From NCBI RefSeq assembly GCF_000956465.1, contig NZ_JYJA01000041.1, forward strand, positions 62,001 to 126,000: DNA of 64,000 bases. Direction: 5' to 3'. The position numbers and the translations under genes are program-made. The notes beneath the pieces are model-generated. The model ran no database searches and was not told the DNA's origin. It was given only the letters and a program-made list of their open reading frames with translations. Below are positions 6,779-14,921 of this stretch, in pieces. Numbering within the stretch: the first letter of the stretch is position 1; every line of letters begins with the position of its first letter. Origin of the DNA: Microbacterium trichothecenolyticum. Its GTDB lineage: Bacteria > Actinomycetota > Actinomycetes > Actinomycetales > Microbacteriaceae.

Positions 6779-9436
6779 TCAGTGACCGGCGACGTCCCAG
6801 TCGTCTCCGCGACCGATCTGCACGTCGAGCGGCACCGACAGCTGCGCGGCGTCGCCCATACGGGTGCGCACGATCTGCTCGGCGGCATCCCACTCCCCCG
6901 GGGCCACCTCGATCACGAGCTCGTCGTGGATCTGCAGCAGCACGCGCGAGCCGAGCCCCTGCGCCGCGAAGTCGTCGTGGATGTGGAAGAGCGCGATCTT
7001 CATGATGTCGGCGGCGCTGCCCTGGATCGGCGCGTTGAGCGCGGCGCGCTCGGCGTTCTCTCGCAGCACGCGGTTGGGGCTCGCGAGGTCGGGGAACGGT
7101 CGGCGGCGGCCGAAGATCGTCTCGGTGTAGCCGTCGATACGCGCCTGCTCGACCGACGAGCGCAGGTAGTCGCGCACCGCGCCGAAGCGCGCGAAGTACT
7201 CCATCATGAGCTGCTTCGCCTCGGACTGCTCGATGCGCAGCTGCTTCGACAGCCCGAACGCCGACAGCCCGTACACGAGGCCGTACGACATCGCCTTGAC
7301 CTTCGTGCGCATCGCGGGTGTCACGTCTTCGGGTGCGACGCCGAACACGCGCGAGCCGACGAAACGGTGCGTGTCTTCTCCGGAGTTGAAGGCCTCGATG
7401 AGGCCGGGGTCCTCCGAGAGGTGCGCCATGATGCGCATCTCGATCTGCGAGTAATCCGCCGTGAGCAGCGTCTCGTACCCGTCGCCGACCGTGAACGCCG
7501 AGCGGATGCGGCGGCTCTCCTCGGTGCGGATGGGGATGTTCTGCAGGTTCGGATCTGTGCTCGACAGGCGGCCGGTCTGGCTGCCCGTCTGCACGTAGGT
7601 CGTGTGGATGCGGCCGTCGGCTCCGCTCGTGCGGTCGCCGCCGATCGCGCTGTCCAGCGACTCGATGATCTGCCGCAGCTTCGTCGCTTCACGGTGCTGG
7701 AGCAGCAGGTCGAGGAACGGATGCGGGTTGGTCTCCTGCAGATCAGCGAGGACCGCGGCATCCGTCGAATAGCCGGTCTTGGTCTTGCGTGTCTTCGGCA
7801 GCTGCAGCTCTTCGAAGAGCACCTCCTGCAGCTGCTTCGGCGAGCCGAGGTTCACCTCGCGGCCGATCGCCGCGTACGCCTCCTGCGCGAGCGCGTCGGC
7901 GCGGGTGCCGAGCTCGCCGGAGAACTGCGACAGGGTGGCGTGCGACACGGCGACGCCCGCGAGCTCCATGTCGGCGAGCGTGTGCAGGGTCGGCAGCTCG
8001 ATGTCGGTGAGGACGGCTGCCACGCTCTCGGGCAGCTCCGCGCGCACCGCCGCCGCCACGCGCATCAGGTACCAGGACAGCTGGCCGGTCGTCGCGCCCT
8101 CGGTCTCGGGCACGAGCTGCGTCGGGTCGGACTCGGGCAGCTTCTCGTCGAGGTAGCGGTCGACGAGATCGGCGAGCGTCTTGTCGGGAAAGCTCGGGCG
8201 CAGCAGCCAGCCGGCGAGGATCACATCGAGAGCGAGCCCGCCGAGGCGCAGGCCCGCACGCCGCAGCGCCTTCACCTGCGGCTTCGCATCGGCGAAGACC
8301 TTGGGGGCATCGGAGGTGAGCCACGGTGCGAGGGCCGCCGCGAGCTCGGGGGTCCACGACGCCTCGGCTGCGGCATCCTTCGTCGCGACGCCGACGCGTG
8401 CCGGGAGCCCGCCCTCGACCGCGATCGTCACACCCAGTTCACCGGTCGCGCTCTCGAGCCAGGCCGCGAAGTCGGCGGGGGCGAGCTCCTGCGCGACGGG
8501 CGCGAGCTCGGCAGCCGCCGACGTGACCGCGGCCATCTGCTGCTCGATGCCCGCGAGCTCGGCCACACGCGGGATGAGGGTCTTGAACTCGAGGCGAGAG
8601 AAGATGTCGCGCACCGCCTGCGCATCCATCGGCTGCACCTCGAGATCGTCGGGGCCCAGGGGCAGGTCGACGTCTGTCAGGAGCCGGTTGAGGCGACGGT
8701 TGCGGCGGACGTCCTCGATGTGCTCGCGCAGGTTGCCGCCGACGACGCCCTTGATGGAGTCGGCGCCCTCGAGCAGCGCGTCGAGGGAGCCGAACTGGGT
8801 GAGCCACTTCACGGCGGTCTTCTCGCCGACCTTGGGCACCCCGGGCAGGTTGTCGCTCGTCTCGCCCACCAGCGCGGCGATGTCGGGATACTGCTCGGGC
8901 GGCACGCCGTAGCGCTCGATGACCGCGTCGCGGTCGTAGCGCTTGAGCTGGGAGACACCCTGCACGTTCGGATAGAGGAGCGTCACGTCGTCGTTCACGA
9001 GCTGGATCGTGTCGCGGTCGCCCGAGCACACCAGCACCTGGAACCCCTTCTCGGCGCCCTGCGTCGCGAGGGTCGCGAGGATATCGTCGGCCTCGATGTC
9101 CTCCTGCTGGAGCACCTGGATGCTCATCGCCGCGAGGCAGTCCTGCAGGAGCGGGATCTGCCCCTTGAACTCGGACGGCGTCTCGGAGCGGTTCGCCTTG
9201 TACTCGGTGTACTCGCGGGTGCGGAAGGACTGCCGGGAGGTGTCGAAGGCCACGGCCAGGTGGGTCGGCTTCTCCGCCTTGATCAGGTTGATCAGCATCG
9301 CGAGGAACCCGTAGATCCCGTTCGTGTGCTGGCCGTCCTTCGTCGAGAAGTTGTCGACCGGGAGGGCGTAGAACGCCCGATATGCCAGCGAATGGCCGTC
9401 GACGACGAGAAGGGTAGGCTTTGCGGAGTCCGTCAC
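6779..9436 (-). CDS. polA: DNA polymerase I
   Basis: The 885-residue protein has three domains: a 5'-3' exonuclease (residues 1-300, opening L-L-V-V-D-G-H-S-L-A-Y-R-A-F-Y), a middle exonuclease-like domain (about 320-490), and the family A polymerase. Polymerase motif A is D-Y-S-Q-I-E-M-R-I, motif B is around R-T-K-V-K-A-M-S-Y-G-L-V-Y-G, and motif C is Q-I-H-D-E-L-V near the end. The acidic residues of the 3'-5' proofreading site are missing from the middle domain, as known for actinobacterial Pol I. It fills gaps in repair and Okazaki processing. The GTG at 9436 lies 6 bases after TAGGCT. Confidence 0.97.
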   Translation of the reverse strand: MTDSAKPTLLVVDGHSLAYRAFYALPVDNFSTKDGQHTNGIYGFLAMLINLIKAEKPTHLAVAFDTSRQSFRTREYTEYKANRSETPSEFKGQIPLLQDCLAAMSIQVLQQEDIEADDILATLATQGAEKGFQVLVCSGDRDTIQLVNDDVTLLYPNVQGVSQLKRYDRDAVIERYGVPPEQYPDIAALVGETSDNLPGVPKVGEKTAVKWLTQFGSLDALLEGADSIKGVVGGNLREHIEDVRRNRRLNRLLTDVDLPLGPDDLEVQPMDAQAVRDIFSRLEFKTLIPRVAELAGIEQQMAAVTSAAAELAPVAQELAPADFAAWLESATGELGVTIAVEGGLPARVGVATKDAAAEASWTPELAAALAPWLTSDAPKVFADAKPQVKALRRAGLRLGGLALDVILAGWLLRPSFPDKTLADLVDRYLDEKLPESDPTQLVPETEGATTGQLSWYLMRVAAAVRAELPESVAAVLTDIELPTLHTLADMELAGVAVSHATLSQFSGELGTRADALAQEAYAAIGREVNLGSPKQLQEVLFEELQLPKTRKTKTGYSTDAAVLADLQETNPHPFLDLLLQHREATKLRQIIESLDSAIGGDRTSGADGRIHTTYVQTGSQTGRLSSTDPNLQNIPIRTEESRRIRSAFTVGDGYETLLTADYSQIEMRIMAHLSEDPGLIEAFNSGEDTHRFVGSRVFGVAPEDVTPAMRTKVKAMSYGLVYGLSAFGLSKQLRIEQSEAKQLMMEYFARFGAVRDYLRSSVEQARIDGYTETIFGRRRPFPDLASPNRVLRENAERAALNAPIQGSAADIMKIALFHIHDDFAAQGLGSRVLLQIHDELVIEVAPGEWDAAEQIVRTRMGDAAQLSVPLDVQIGRGDDWDVAGH

Positions 9437-9442
9437 CCTGCA

Positions 9443-9448
9443 AGCCTA
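9443..9448 (-). promoter_or_regulatory. -10 box of a likely leaderless polA promoter
   Basis: TAGGCT on the minus strand ends 6 bases before the GTG start of polA at 9436. No ribosome-binding site is present. Confidence 0.48.
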
Positions 9449-9498
9449 GTCAGGGCCGGCGACACCCGATCTCCCGCCCCAGCACCCGAAGGCGACGC

Positions 9499-9930
9499 AT
9501 GCCCGAGCACTCCCCCTCCCCTGTCGACGGCCTCGCGTGGGCCGCGAATCGCGGCATGGGCGCGCTCGCCGAGAAGATGGGGATCGTCTTCACCGAGTTC
9601 TCCGTCGAGCGCGCGGTGGCCACGATGCCGGTGGAGGGGAACACCCAGCCGGTCGGCCTCCTGCACGGCGGCGCCTACGTGGTTCTGGGTGAATCGCTCG
9701 GCTCGATGGCCGCGAATCTTTACGCGGGTCCGGGCAAGCTCGCGGTCGGCGTCGACATCAACGCGACCCACACGCGCTCGGCGACGTCGGGCATCGTGAC
9801 CGGCGTCTGCACGCCGATCCACCTCGGTCGCACGCTCGCCGTCCACGAGATCGTCGTCACCGACGAGGCCGGGCGCCGCTGCTCGACCGTGCGCATCACG
9901 AACCACATCAAGGAACTGCCGCCTGTCTGA
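9499..9930 (+). CDS. hotdog-fold thioesterase (PaaI/YdiI type)
   Basis: The 143-residue protein is a single hotdog domain. The family motif V-G-L-L-H-G-G-A-Y-V-V-L-G-E-S lies near residue 55, with His, Gly-Gly and Glu placed as in PaaI and YdiI acyl-CoA thioesterases. V-D-I-N-A-T-H-T-R-S follows near residue 90. The substrate is unknown; small aromatic or aliphatic acyl-CoAs are usual. I chose the ATG at 9499 with AAGG about 6 bases upstream; an earlier in-frame start would overlap polA. It diverges from polA and converges on pdtaR across a strong hairpin. Confidence 0.88.
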   Translation: MPEHSPSPVDGLAWAANRGMGALAEKMGIVFTEFSVERAVATMPVEGNTQPVGLLHGGAYVVLGESLGSMAANLYAGPGKLAVGVDINATHTRSATSGIVTGVCTPIHLGRTLAVHEIVVTDEAGRRCSTVRITNHIKELPPV

Positions 9931-9947
9931 ACCCGCACCGGGACGGA

Positions 9948-9982
9948 AGAAGCGGATGCCTCGTCACGAGGCATCCGCTTCT
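9948..9982. terminator. bidirectional hairpin terminator between thioesterase and pdtaR
   Basis: A perfect 16-bp stem (arms 9948-9963 and 9967-9982) closes a 3-base TCA loop. It lies between the convergent ends of the two genes. No long T run follows. The arm contains GCGGATGCCTCG, shared with the hairpin at 14870. Confidence 0.8.
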
Positions 9983-9998
9983 CTTGAAGTCGTGAGGG

Positions 9999-10622
9999 TC
10001 AGCCCTTCTTGGGCGCCAGCTGCTCGATGATCGCCTTCGCGACGTCCTGCATGGTCAGGCGGCGGTCCATCGACGCCTTCTGGATCCAGCGGAACGCCTC
10101 GGGCTCCGACAGGCCCATCTTCTCGTTGAGAAGGCCCTTGGCGCGGTCGACCAGCTTGCGGGTCTCGAAGCGCTCGACCATGTCGGCGACCTCGGCCTCG
10201 AGGGTGATGATCTGCTCGTAGCGGGCCAGGGCGATCTCGATCGCCGGCAGCAGGTCGTTCGGCGTGAAGGGCTTGACGACGTACGCGAGGGCGCCTGCCT
10301 CGCTCGCGCGCTCGACGAGCTCCTTCTGGCTGAACGCGGTGAGCAGCACGACCGGGGCGATGTGGTTCTTGCTGAGCTTCTCGGCGGCGGAGATGCCGTC
10401 GAGCTGCGGCATCTTCACGTCCATGATCACCAGGTCGGGACGCAGCTCGGTGGCGAGGGCCACCGCCGTCTCGCCGTCGCCGGCCTCGCCCACGACGTCG
10501 TATCCGTTGTCGCGGAGGATCTCGACGATGTCGAGTCGGATGAGCGACTCGTCTTCGGCGACCACGACGCGGCGGGGGGTGGATGCCGTCGATGCGGCGG
10601 TCTGCTCCTGCTCAGTCACCAT
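9999..10622 (-). CDS. pdtaR: ANTAR-domain response regulator (PdtaR-like antiterminator)
   Basis: The 207-residue protein has a receiver domain (about 18-135) with the phospho-acceptor Asp in D-L-V-I-M-D-V-K-M-P, the conserved Thr in V-V-L-L-T-A-F and the Lys in Y-V-V-K-P-F. The C-terminal ANTAR RNA-binding domain (about 145-200) contains R-K-L-V-D-R-A-K-G-L-L-N-E-K-M-G. It matches Rv1626/PdtaR, which works with a PdtaS kinase (not in this window) to bind RNA hairpins and prevent termination. The gene is near polA in M. tuberculosis too. The start is the ATG at 10622 or, if the transcript is leaderless from TAGGAT, the GTG at 10619. Confidence 0.92.
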   Translation of the reverse strand: MVTEQEQTAASTASTPRRVVVAEDESLIRLDIVEILRDNGYDVVGEAGDGETAVALATELRPDLVIMDVKMPQLDGISAAEKLSKNHIAPVVLLTAFSQKELVERASEAGALAYVVKPFTPNDLLPAIEIALARYEQIITLEAEVADMVERFETRKLVDRAKGLLNEKMGLSEPEAFRWIQKASMDRRLTMQDVAKAIIEQLAPKKG

Positions 10623-10625
10623 TGA

Positions 10626-10631
10626 ATCCTA
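10626..10631 (-). promoter_or_regulatory. -10 box of the pdtaR promoter
   Basis: TAGGAT on the minus strand ends 6 bases before a GTG at 10619 that is in frame just after the annotated ATG. The spacing matches the other leaderless starts in the window. Confidence 0.42.
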
Positions 10632-10669
10632 CGGTATGGTCAATCCCGGACGCGCGGCATGGCGCGCGG

Positions 10670-10752
10670 GCCGGTGTGGCGGAATGGCAGACGCGACCGA
10701 CTCAAACTCGGTTGCCCGCAAGGGCGTGTGGGTTCGACTCCCACCACCGGCA
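10670..10752 (+). tRNA. tRNA-Leu (CAA anticodon)
   Basis: The acceptor arms GCCGGTG (10670-10676) and CACCGGC (10745-10751) pair perfectly, followed by discriminator A. The anticodon stem ACCGA/TCGGT encloses the loop CTCAAAC, giving anticodon CAA. A long variable arm (GCCC-GCAA-GGGC) marks a class II leucine tRNA, and GTGGGTTCGACTCCCAC is the T arm. The 3' CCA is not encoded. It reads UUG codons. Confidence 0.95.
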
Positions 10753-10794
10753 CCCCCGGACTCTCGCAGCAGGTCCAGGACGCGACCGCTGAGT

Positions 10795-10834
10795 AGAGCG
10801 GATGCTCACCCGCGAGGTGGGGAGCATCCGCTCT
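10795..10834. terminator. hairpin terminator between tRNA-Leu and the APC permease
   Basis: A 13-bp perfect stem (10795-10807 with 10822-10834) with a 14-base loop lies between the convergent tRNA and permease genes. The arm AGAGCGGATGCTC shares AGAGCGGATGC with the hairpin at 14870. Confidence 0.72.
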
Positions 10835-10841
10835 TCTCATC

Positions 10842-12389
10842 TCACTCCTCGTCGAGAGTCTTGATCACCGAGGTGTTCGGGTCGGGCAGCGTCTCGACCT
10901 GCCCGGGCGAGCGCAGATCGATGTCGGCAGGAGCCTTCTTGTCGAGCTCGGGAGGCACCTCGAGCGGGCGGCGCGAGTAGTACACCTTCGCCTTGCGGTA
11001 GAACAGGGCCAGCGGCACGATGCCCAGCACGATGAGCCCGATGCCGAGCCAGTTCACGATCGGGTCGTTGCTCGGGATCGACGCGAAGAACGCCCAGCCC
11101 ATGAACGCCGCACCGGCGGCGGGCCACAGTCCGATCAGCAGGAAGTTCTTCACGGAGTGCAAGAGCACCCTCCGATACGCCACGACGACGGCGACGCCGG
11201 CGAGCGTGTAGTAGAACGCGATCTGGAGGCCGATCGACAGGATGGCGTTCTCCATGATGTCGCCCACGCTGCCGAGGAAGTTCGAGCCGACGAACAGCAG
11301 CAGCGAGACGACGAGGATGACGATCGTCGCGTAGGTCGGAGTCTTCCATCGCGGGTGCACGCGACCGAACGCGCGCGGGATCGTGTGGTCACGGCCCATC
11401 GCGAACAGCGACCGGGTCACCTGGATGAGCGTGGTCTCGAGCGTCGCGATCGTCGAGAGGGCCACCGCGATGATCAGGATCTTGCCCCCGAGGCCCGGCC
11501 AGATGACGTCGCCGAGCACCGAGAGGATGTTGGCGCTGTTCGCCTCGATCTGCTCCTGCGACAGCATGATGAGCGTCGCGATCGTGAAGATCTCGAACAG
11601 CACGAAGACGATGCCCACACCGATGAGTCCTGCCGCGCCGGCCGACTTGTGGCCGTTGGTGGTCTCCTCATTGAGGTTCGAGCTGACGTCCCAGCCCCAG
11701 TAGTAGAAGGCCGCGATCAGCGCGGCACCGACGAAGATGCCGGGTCCGGTGAGGTGCGAGAAGCCGAGCCAGTCCCAGGAGAAGTTCGGTCCGTCGTGGC
11801 TCGTCGTGGCGGCGCGGAAGAGCGCGAGCCCGGCGAACACCACAAGGATGCCGACCTCGATCGTCGACATGATCCACTGGGCGCGCGCGGTGATGTTCAC
11901 GCCGAAGTAGACGCAGGCCGCCATGATGACGAACCAGATCGCGCCGACGCCGGTGATGAGCGGCACGTTCTCGGCCTGGGACGGGTCGAACAGCGAGACG
12001 GTCATCGCGCCGGCGGGAAGCGCGCCGGCGACCATGAAGATCGTCGCCGAGATCACCAGCGCCCACCCGGAGAGGAATCCGAGCGCCGGATGCAGCGCCC
12101 TCGCCACCCAGGAGTACGCCGCACCGGCGTTGACATCGGCTCTGCCGAGGTACAGGAACGCCCAGGCGATGCCGAGCATCGGGATGCCGCACCACAGCAG
12201 TGCGGCGGGGGCGCCGAGCCCGGCGACGCCGACGAGGGTGGCCGTGGTCGCGGCGATCGAGTAGGCCGGAGCGCTTCCGGCGACGGCCATCACGATCGAG
12301 CCGGCAGCGCTGACGCCGCCCGCCTGCAGATCGTGACGCTCAGGGGTGCTCTGGTCGTCGGGTGCGACCGGTGAGCTGGATCGGGTCAT
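10842..12389 (-). CDS. APC-superfamily amino acid permease
   Basis: The 515-residue protein has about 12 membrane segments. The APC-type first unwound helix is seen in G-S-I-V-M-A-V-A-G-S-A-P-A-Y-S near residue 30. A cytoplasmic N-terminus rich in Ser/Pro/Asp and a charged C-terminal tail flank the core. The helix 5-6 region with E-E-T-T-N-G-H-K-S-A-G resembles amino acid-polyamine permeases. The substrate is not evident. AAAGGAC lies 5 bases before the ATG at 12389. It diverges from the PadR operon, whose palindrome at 12471 lies 82 bases upstream, so shared control is possible. Confidence 0.88.
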   Translation of the reverse strand: MTRSSSPVAPDDQSTPERHDLQAGGVSAAGSIVMAVAGSAPAYSIAATTATLVGVAGLGAPAALLWCGIPMLGIAWAFLYLGRADVNAGAAYSWVARALHPALGFLSGWALVISATIFMVAGALPAGAMTVSLFDPSQAENVPLITGVGAIWFVIMAACVYFGVNITARAQWIMSTIEVGILVVFAGLALFRAATTSHDGPNFSWDWLGFSHLTGPGIFVGAALIAAFYYWGWDVSSNLNEETTNGHKSAGAAGLIGVGIVFVLFEIFTIATLIMLSQEQIEANSANILSVLGDVIWPGLGGKILIIAVALSTIATLETTLIQVTRSLFAMGRDHTIPRAFGRVHPRWKTPTYATIVILVVSLLLFVGSNFLGSVGDIMENAILSIGLQIAFYYTLAGVAVVVAYRRVLLHSVKNFLLIGLWPAAGAAFMGWAFFASIPSNDPIVNWLGIGLIVLGIVPLALFYRKAKVYYSRRPLEVPPELDKKAPADIDLRSPGQVETLPDPNTSVIKTLDEE

Positions 12390-12470
12390 CGAAGGTCCTT
12401 TGCTGCCGCCTCCATTGGCGACGGATGGACATTACACCTCTGCCCGAGATTTCTTTGCTATTCGGTGTTG

Positions 12471-12488
12471 CTAAGTACTGGTACTTAG
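12471..12488. promoter_or_regulatory. candidate PadR operator palindrome
   Basis: CTAAGTAC-TG-GTACTTAG is an 18-bp perfect inverted repeat with 8-bp arms, 57 bases upstream of the PadR start codon. PadR regulators usually repress their own operon by binding such AT-rich dyads. This is the only long palindrome in the 156-base intergenic region. Binding is inferred. Confidence 0.6.
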
Positions 12489-12502
12489 TGTTACCGTCTA
12501 CC

Positions 12503-12528
12503 AGTAGTCAGCAAGACTGAGTAGTCAG
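12503..12528 (+). repeat. AGTAGTCAG direct repeat in the PadR promoter region
   Basis: AGTAGTCAG occurs at 12503-12511 and 12520-12528, a 17-base spacing, just upstream of the ribosome-binding site AGAAGGAGGT (12531-12540). It may be a second regulatory element or part of the promoter. Confidence 0.4.
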
Positions 12529-12545
12529 ACAGAAGGAGGTGCGCC

Positions 12546-12902
12546 ATGGGCAAGCAGGAGACCGAGATGCTCAAGGGCACGCTCGAGGGCATCGTGCTCG
12601 CGATCCTCTCCGGACGCCCCGCCTACGGGTACGAGATCACCTCGTGGCTGCGGGACCAGGGCTTCTCCGACATCGCCGAAGGCACGGTGTACGCCCTGCT
12701 GGTCAGGGTCGAGCAGCGCGGCCTCGTCGACGTCGAGAAGGTCCCGTCGGAGAAGGGACCGCCGCGCAAGGTGTACTCCCTCAACGCGCAGGGCCGCGAG
12801 CAGCTCGCGGAGTTCTGGAGGACCTGGAGCTTCCTCGCAGAACGCATCGAACAGCTCCACCGCGAACACGCCGACACCCACAACCCCCAGGAAGAGGACT
12901 GA
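12546..12902 (+). CDS. PadR-family transcriptional regulator
   Basis: The 118-residue protein is a PadR winged helix: E-M-L-K-G-T-L-E-G-I-V-L-A-I-L opens helix 1, G-Y-E-I-T-S-W-L is in helix 2, and G-T-V-Y-A-L-L-V-R-V-E-Q-R-G-L-V is the recognition helix and following helix. A short C-terminal helix gives dimerisation. Members commonly repress neighbouring multidrug ABC genes until a toxic ligand binds. AGAAGGAGGT stands 5 bases before the ATG. The DUF1048 gene follows after 2 bases, then the ABC genes with 4-base overlaps, so it is the first gene of a four-gene operon. Confidence 0.93.
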   Translation: MGKQETEMLKGTLEGIVLAILSGRPAYGYEITSWLRDQGFSDIAEGTVYALLVRVEQRGLVDVEKVPSEKGPPRKVYSLNAQGREQLAEFWRTWSFLAERIEQLHREHADTHNPQEED

Positions 12903-12904
12903 TC

Positions 12905-13273
12905 ATGGCCGCCAAGTGGTACGAAGTCGTCACCGGCTCGCTCGAGCAGAAGAAGCAGTACCGTCAGTACAAGGCGCGCATCGAGGCGCTGCCCGAGCCC
13001 TACCGCGGCGCCGCCAAGGCGCTGGACAGGTACTTCATGACCGTCGGCGGGATGACCGACGGCGTCACGATGATGCAGATGCTCGGCGACTCGGCCGACC
13101 TCTGGGAGCGCGCGGCCGCCGACGGCACCCCCGTGCGCGACATCGTCGGCGAGGACGCCTCGGCGTTCGCCGAGGAGTTCACCGCCGCCTACTCCGGCAA
13201 GCAATGGATCGACAAGGAGCGCGCACGCCTCAACAAGGCGATCGACGACGCAGAACGAGGAGATGAGAAATGA
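12905..13273 (+). CDS. DUF1048 domain protein
   Basis: The 122-residue protein is mostly helical and matches DUF1048, with the typical R-Q-Y-K-A-R-I-E-A-L-P-E-P-Y-R-G-A-A-K-A-L start region and a central M-T-V-G-G-M-T-D-G. Genes of this family regularly lie between a PadR regulator and an ABC exporter; the function is unknown. It has no membrane helix or signal peptide. It starts 2 bases after the PadR stop and ends in an ATGA overlap with the ATPase gene. Confidence 0.85.
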   Translation: MAAKWYEVVTGSLEQKKQYRQYKARIEALPEPYRGAAKALDRYFMTVGGMTDGVTMMQMLGDSADLWERAAADGTPVRDIVGEDASAFAEEFTAAYSGKQWIDKERARLNKAIDDAERGDEK

Positions 13274-14082
13274 CCACCGACACCGCCATCCGGGTCCAGG
13301 GGCTCGAGAAGTCCTACAAGGACCTGCACGTGCTGCGCGGCGTCGACTTCGAGGTGGCGCGCGGCAGCATCTTCGCGCTGCTCGGCTCGAACGGTGCGGG
13401 AAAGACCACGGTCGTCCGCATCCTGTCGACGCTGCTCAAGGCCGATGCCGGCACCGCCGCCATCGCCGGATTCGACGTCGCCGCCCAGGCTCAGAAGGTG
13501 CGCGAGACGATCAGCCTCACCGGGCAGTTCGCCGCCGTCGACGAGGTGCTGAGCGGCCGCGAGAACCTCGTGCTCATCGCGCAGCTCCGCCACCTCCCCG
13601 ACCCCGGCGCGATCGCGGACGGCCTGCTCGCCCGCTTCTCGCTGACGGATGCCGGCTCCCGCAAGGTGTCGACGTACTCCGGCGGCATGCGGCGCCGGCT
13701 CGACATCGCGATGAGCCTGATCGGGGACCCGCCGGTGATCTTCCTCGACGAGCCCACGACCGGTCTCGACCCCGCAGCGCGCCTCGAGGTCTGGGATGCG
13801 GTGCGGGAGCTGGCGCGGGGCGGCACGACCGTGCTGCTGACCACGCAGTACCTCGAAGAGGCCGAGCAGCTCGCGGACCGCATCTCGATCCTCCACAAGG
13901 GCCGCATCATCGTCGACGGCACGCTCGCGGAGCTCAAGCAGCTCCTGCCGCCGGCCGAGGTCGAGTACGTCGAGAAGCAGCCGAGCCTCGAGGACGTCTT
14001 CTTCGCCCTCACCGGCGAAGAGGAGACCGCAGAACCCGGCGACGCCGCGAACGCCGCCACGACACGAAAGGAAGGACGATGA
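13270..14082 (+). CDS. ABC transporter ATP-binding protein (DrrA-like)
   Basis: The 270-residue ATPase has Walker A G-S-N-G-A-G-K-T-T near residue 38, a Q-loop in S-L-T-G-Q-F-A-A-V-D, signature Y-S-G-G-M-R-R-R-L near residue 138, Walker B V-I-F-L-D-E-P-T-T-G-L-D and the H-loop position replaced by T-T-Q-Y-L-E-E-A, as in DrrA-type drug exporters. A C-terminal extension of about 50 residues is typical of that group. It powers the permease encoded next, which overlaps by 4 bases. The exported compound is unknown. Confidence 0.93.
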   Translation: MTTDTAIRVQGLEKSYKDLHVLRGVDFEVARGSIFALLGSNGAGKTTVVRILSTLLKADAGTAAIAGFDVAAQAQKVRETISLTGQFAAVDEVLSGRENLVLIAQLRHLPDPGAIADGLLARFSLTDAGSRKVSTYSGGMRRRLDIAMSLIGDPPVIFLDEPTTGLDPAARLEVWDAVRELARGGTTVLLTTQYLEEAEQLADRISILHKGRIIVDGTLAELKQLLPPAEVEYVEKQPSLEDVFFALTGEEETAEPGDAANAATTRKEGR

Positions 14083-14846
14083 CCGCGCACATCATCGGCG
14101 ACACCGCCGTTCTCACCAGCCGGTCGCTGCGGCACATCCTGCGCAGCCCCGACACCATCATCACCACCGCGGTCACCCCGATCGCGCTGATGCTCCTGTT
14201 CGTCTACGTCTTCAGCGGGGCGATCGACACCGGCGGCGCAAAGGGGTCGTACATCGACTACATGCTCCCCGGCATCCTGCTCATCACGATCGCCTCGGGC
14301 ATCGCCTACACGGCCTACCGGCTGTTCCTGGACATGCAGAGCGGCATCTTCGAGCGGTTCCAGTCCCTGCCGATCGCACGGTCGGGAGTCCTGTGGGCGC
14401 ACGTGCTGACATCGCTCGTCTCGATCCTCGTCTCGCTCGCCCTCGTCATCGGCGTCGCGCTGCTGATGGGGTTCCGCACGGGCGCGAGCTTCGGCGCGTG
14501 GATGGGCGTGATCGGCATGCTGGTGCTGTTCACGCTGGCGCTCACGTGGCTCGCGGTGATCCCGGGCCTGACGGCGAAGACGGTGGACGGCGCGAGTGCG
14601 TTCTCGTACCCGCTCATCTTCCTCCCGTTCATCAGCTCGGCGTTCGTCCCGACCGAGAGCATGCCGGGTCCGGTGCAGTGGTTCGCCGAGAACCAGCCGG
14701 TCACCTCGATCGTCGACTCGATGCGGGCGCTGTTCGCCGGCGAGCCGGTCGGCACCGACATCTGGGTGGCGATGGCCTGGCTGGTCGGCATCCTCGTCGT
14801 CGCGTACATCGCGTCGATGGCGATCTACCGCAAGAAGATCAGCTGA
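14079..14846 (+). CDS. ABC-2 type transporter permease (DrrB-like)
   Basis: The 255-residue protein has six hydrophobic segments and fits the ABC-2 permease family. Features are L-R-S-P-D-T-I-I-T-T-A-V-T-P before helix 1, D-Y-M-L-P-G-I-L before helix 2, and an F-I-S-S-A-F-V-P-T-E-S-M-P segment before the last helix that is common in DrrB-type exporters. It forms the membrane channel with the preceding ATPase. Its ATG overlaps the ATPase stop (ATGA). A strong hairpin at 14870 ends the operon. Confidence 0.92.
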   Translation: MTAHIIGDTAVLTSRSLRHILRSPDTIITTAVTPIALMLLFVYVFSGAIDTGGAKGSYIDYMLPGILLITIASGIAYTAYRLFLDMQSGIFERFQSLPIARSGVLWAHVLTSLVSILVSLALVIGVALLMGFRTGASFGAWMGVIGMLVLFTLALTWLAVIPGLTAKTVDGASAFSYPLIFLPFISSAFVPTESMPGPVQWFAENQPVTSIVDSMRALFAGEPVGTDIWVAMAWLVGILVVAYIASMAIYRKKIS

Positions 14847-14869
14847 CGCCGGCAGGCCGGCACAAACGG

Positions 14870-14905
14870 AAGAGCGGATGCCTCGAATCCGAGGCATCCG
14901 CTCTT
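14870..14905. terminator. bidirectional hairpin terminator after the PadR-ABC operon
   Basis: A perfect 16-bp stem (14870-14885 with 14890-14905) closes a 4-base AATC loop. It lies between the convergent ABC permease and SHOCT genes. The arm contains AGAGCGGATGCCTCG, nearly the same as the arm of the hairpin at 9948. Confidence 0.8.
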
Positions 14906-14921
14906 CTGCTGTTCTCAGGGG

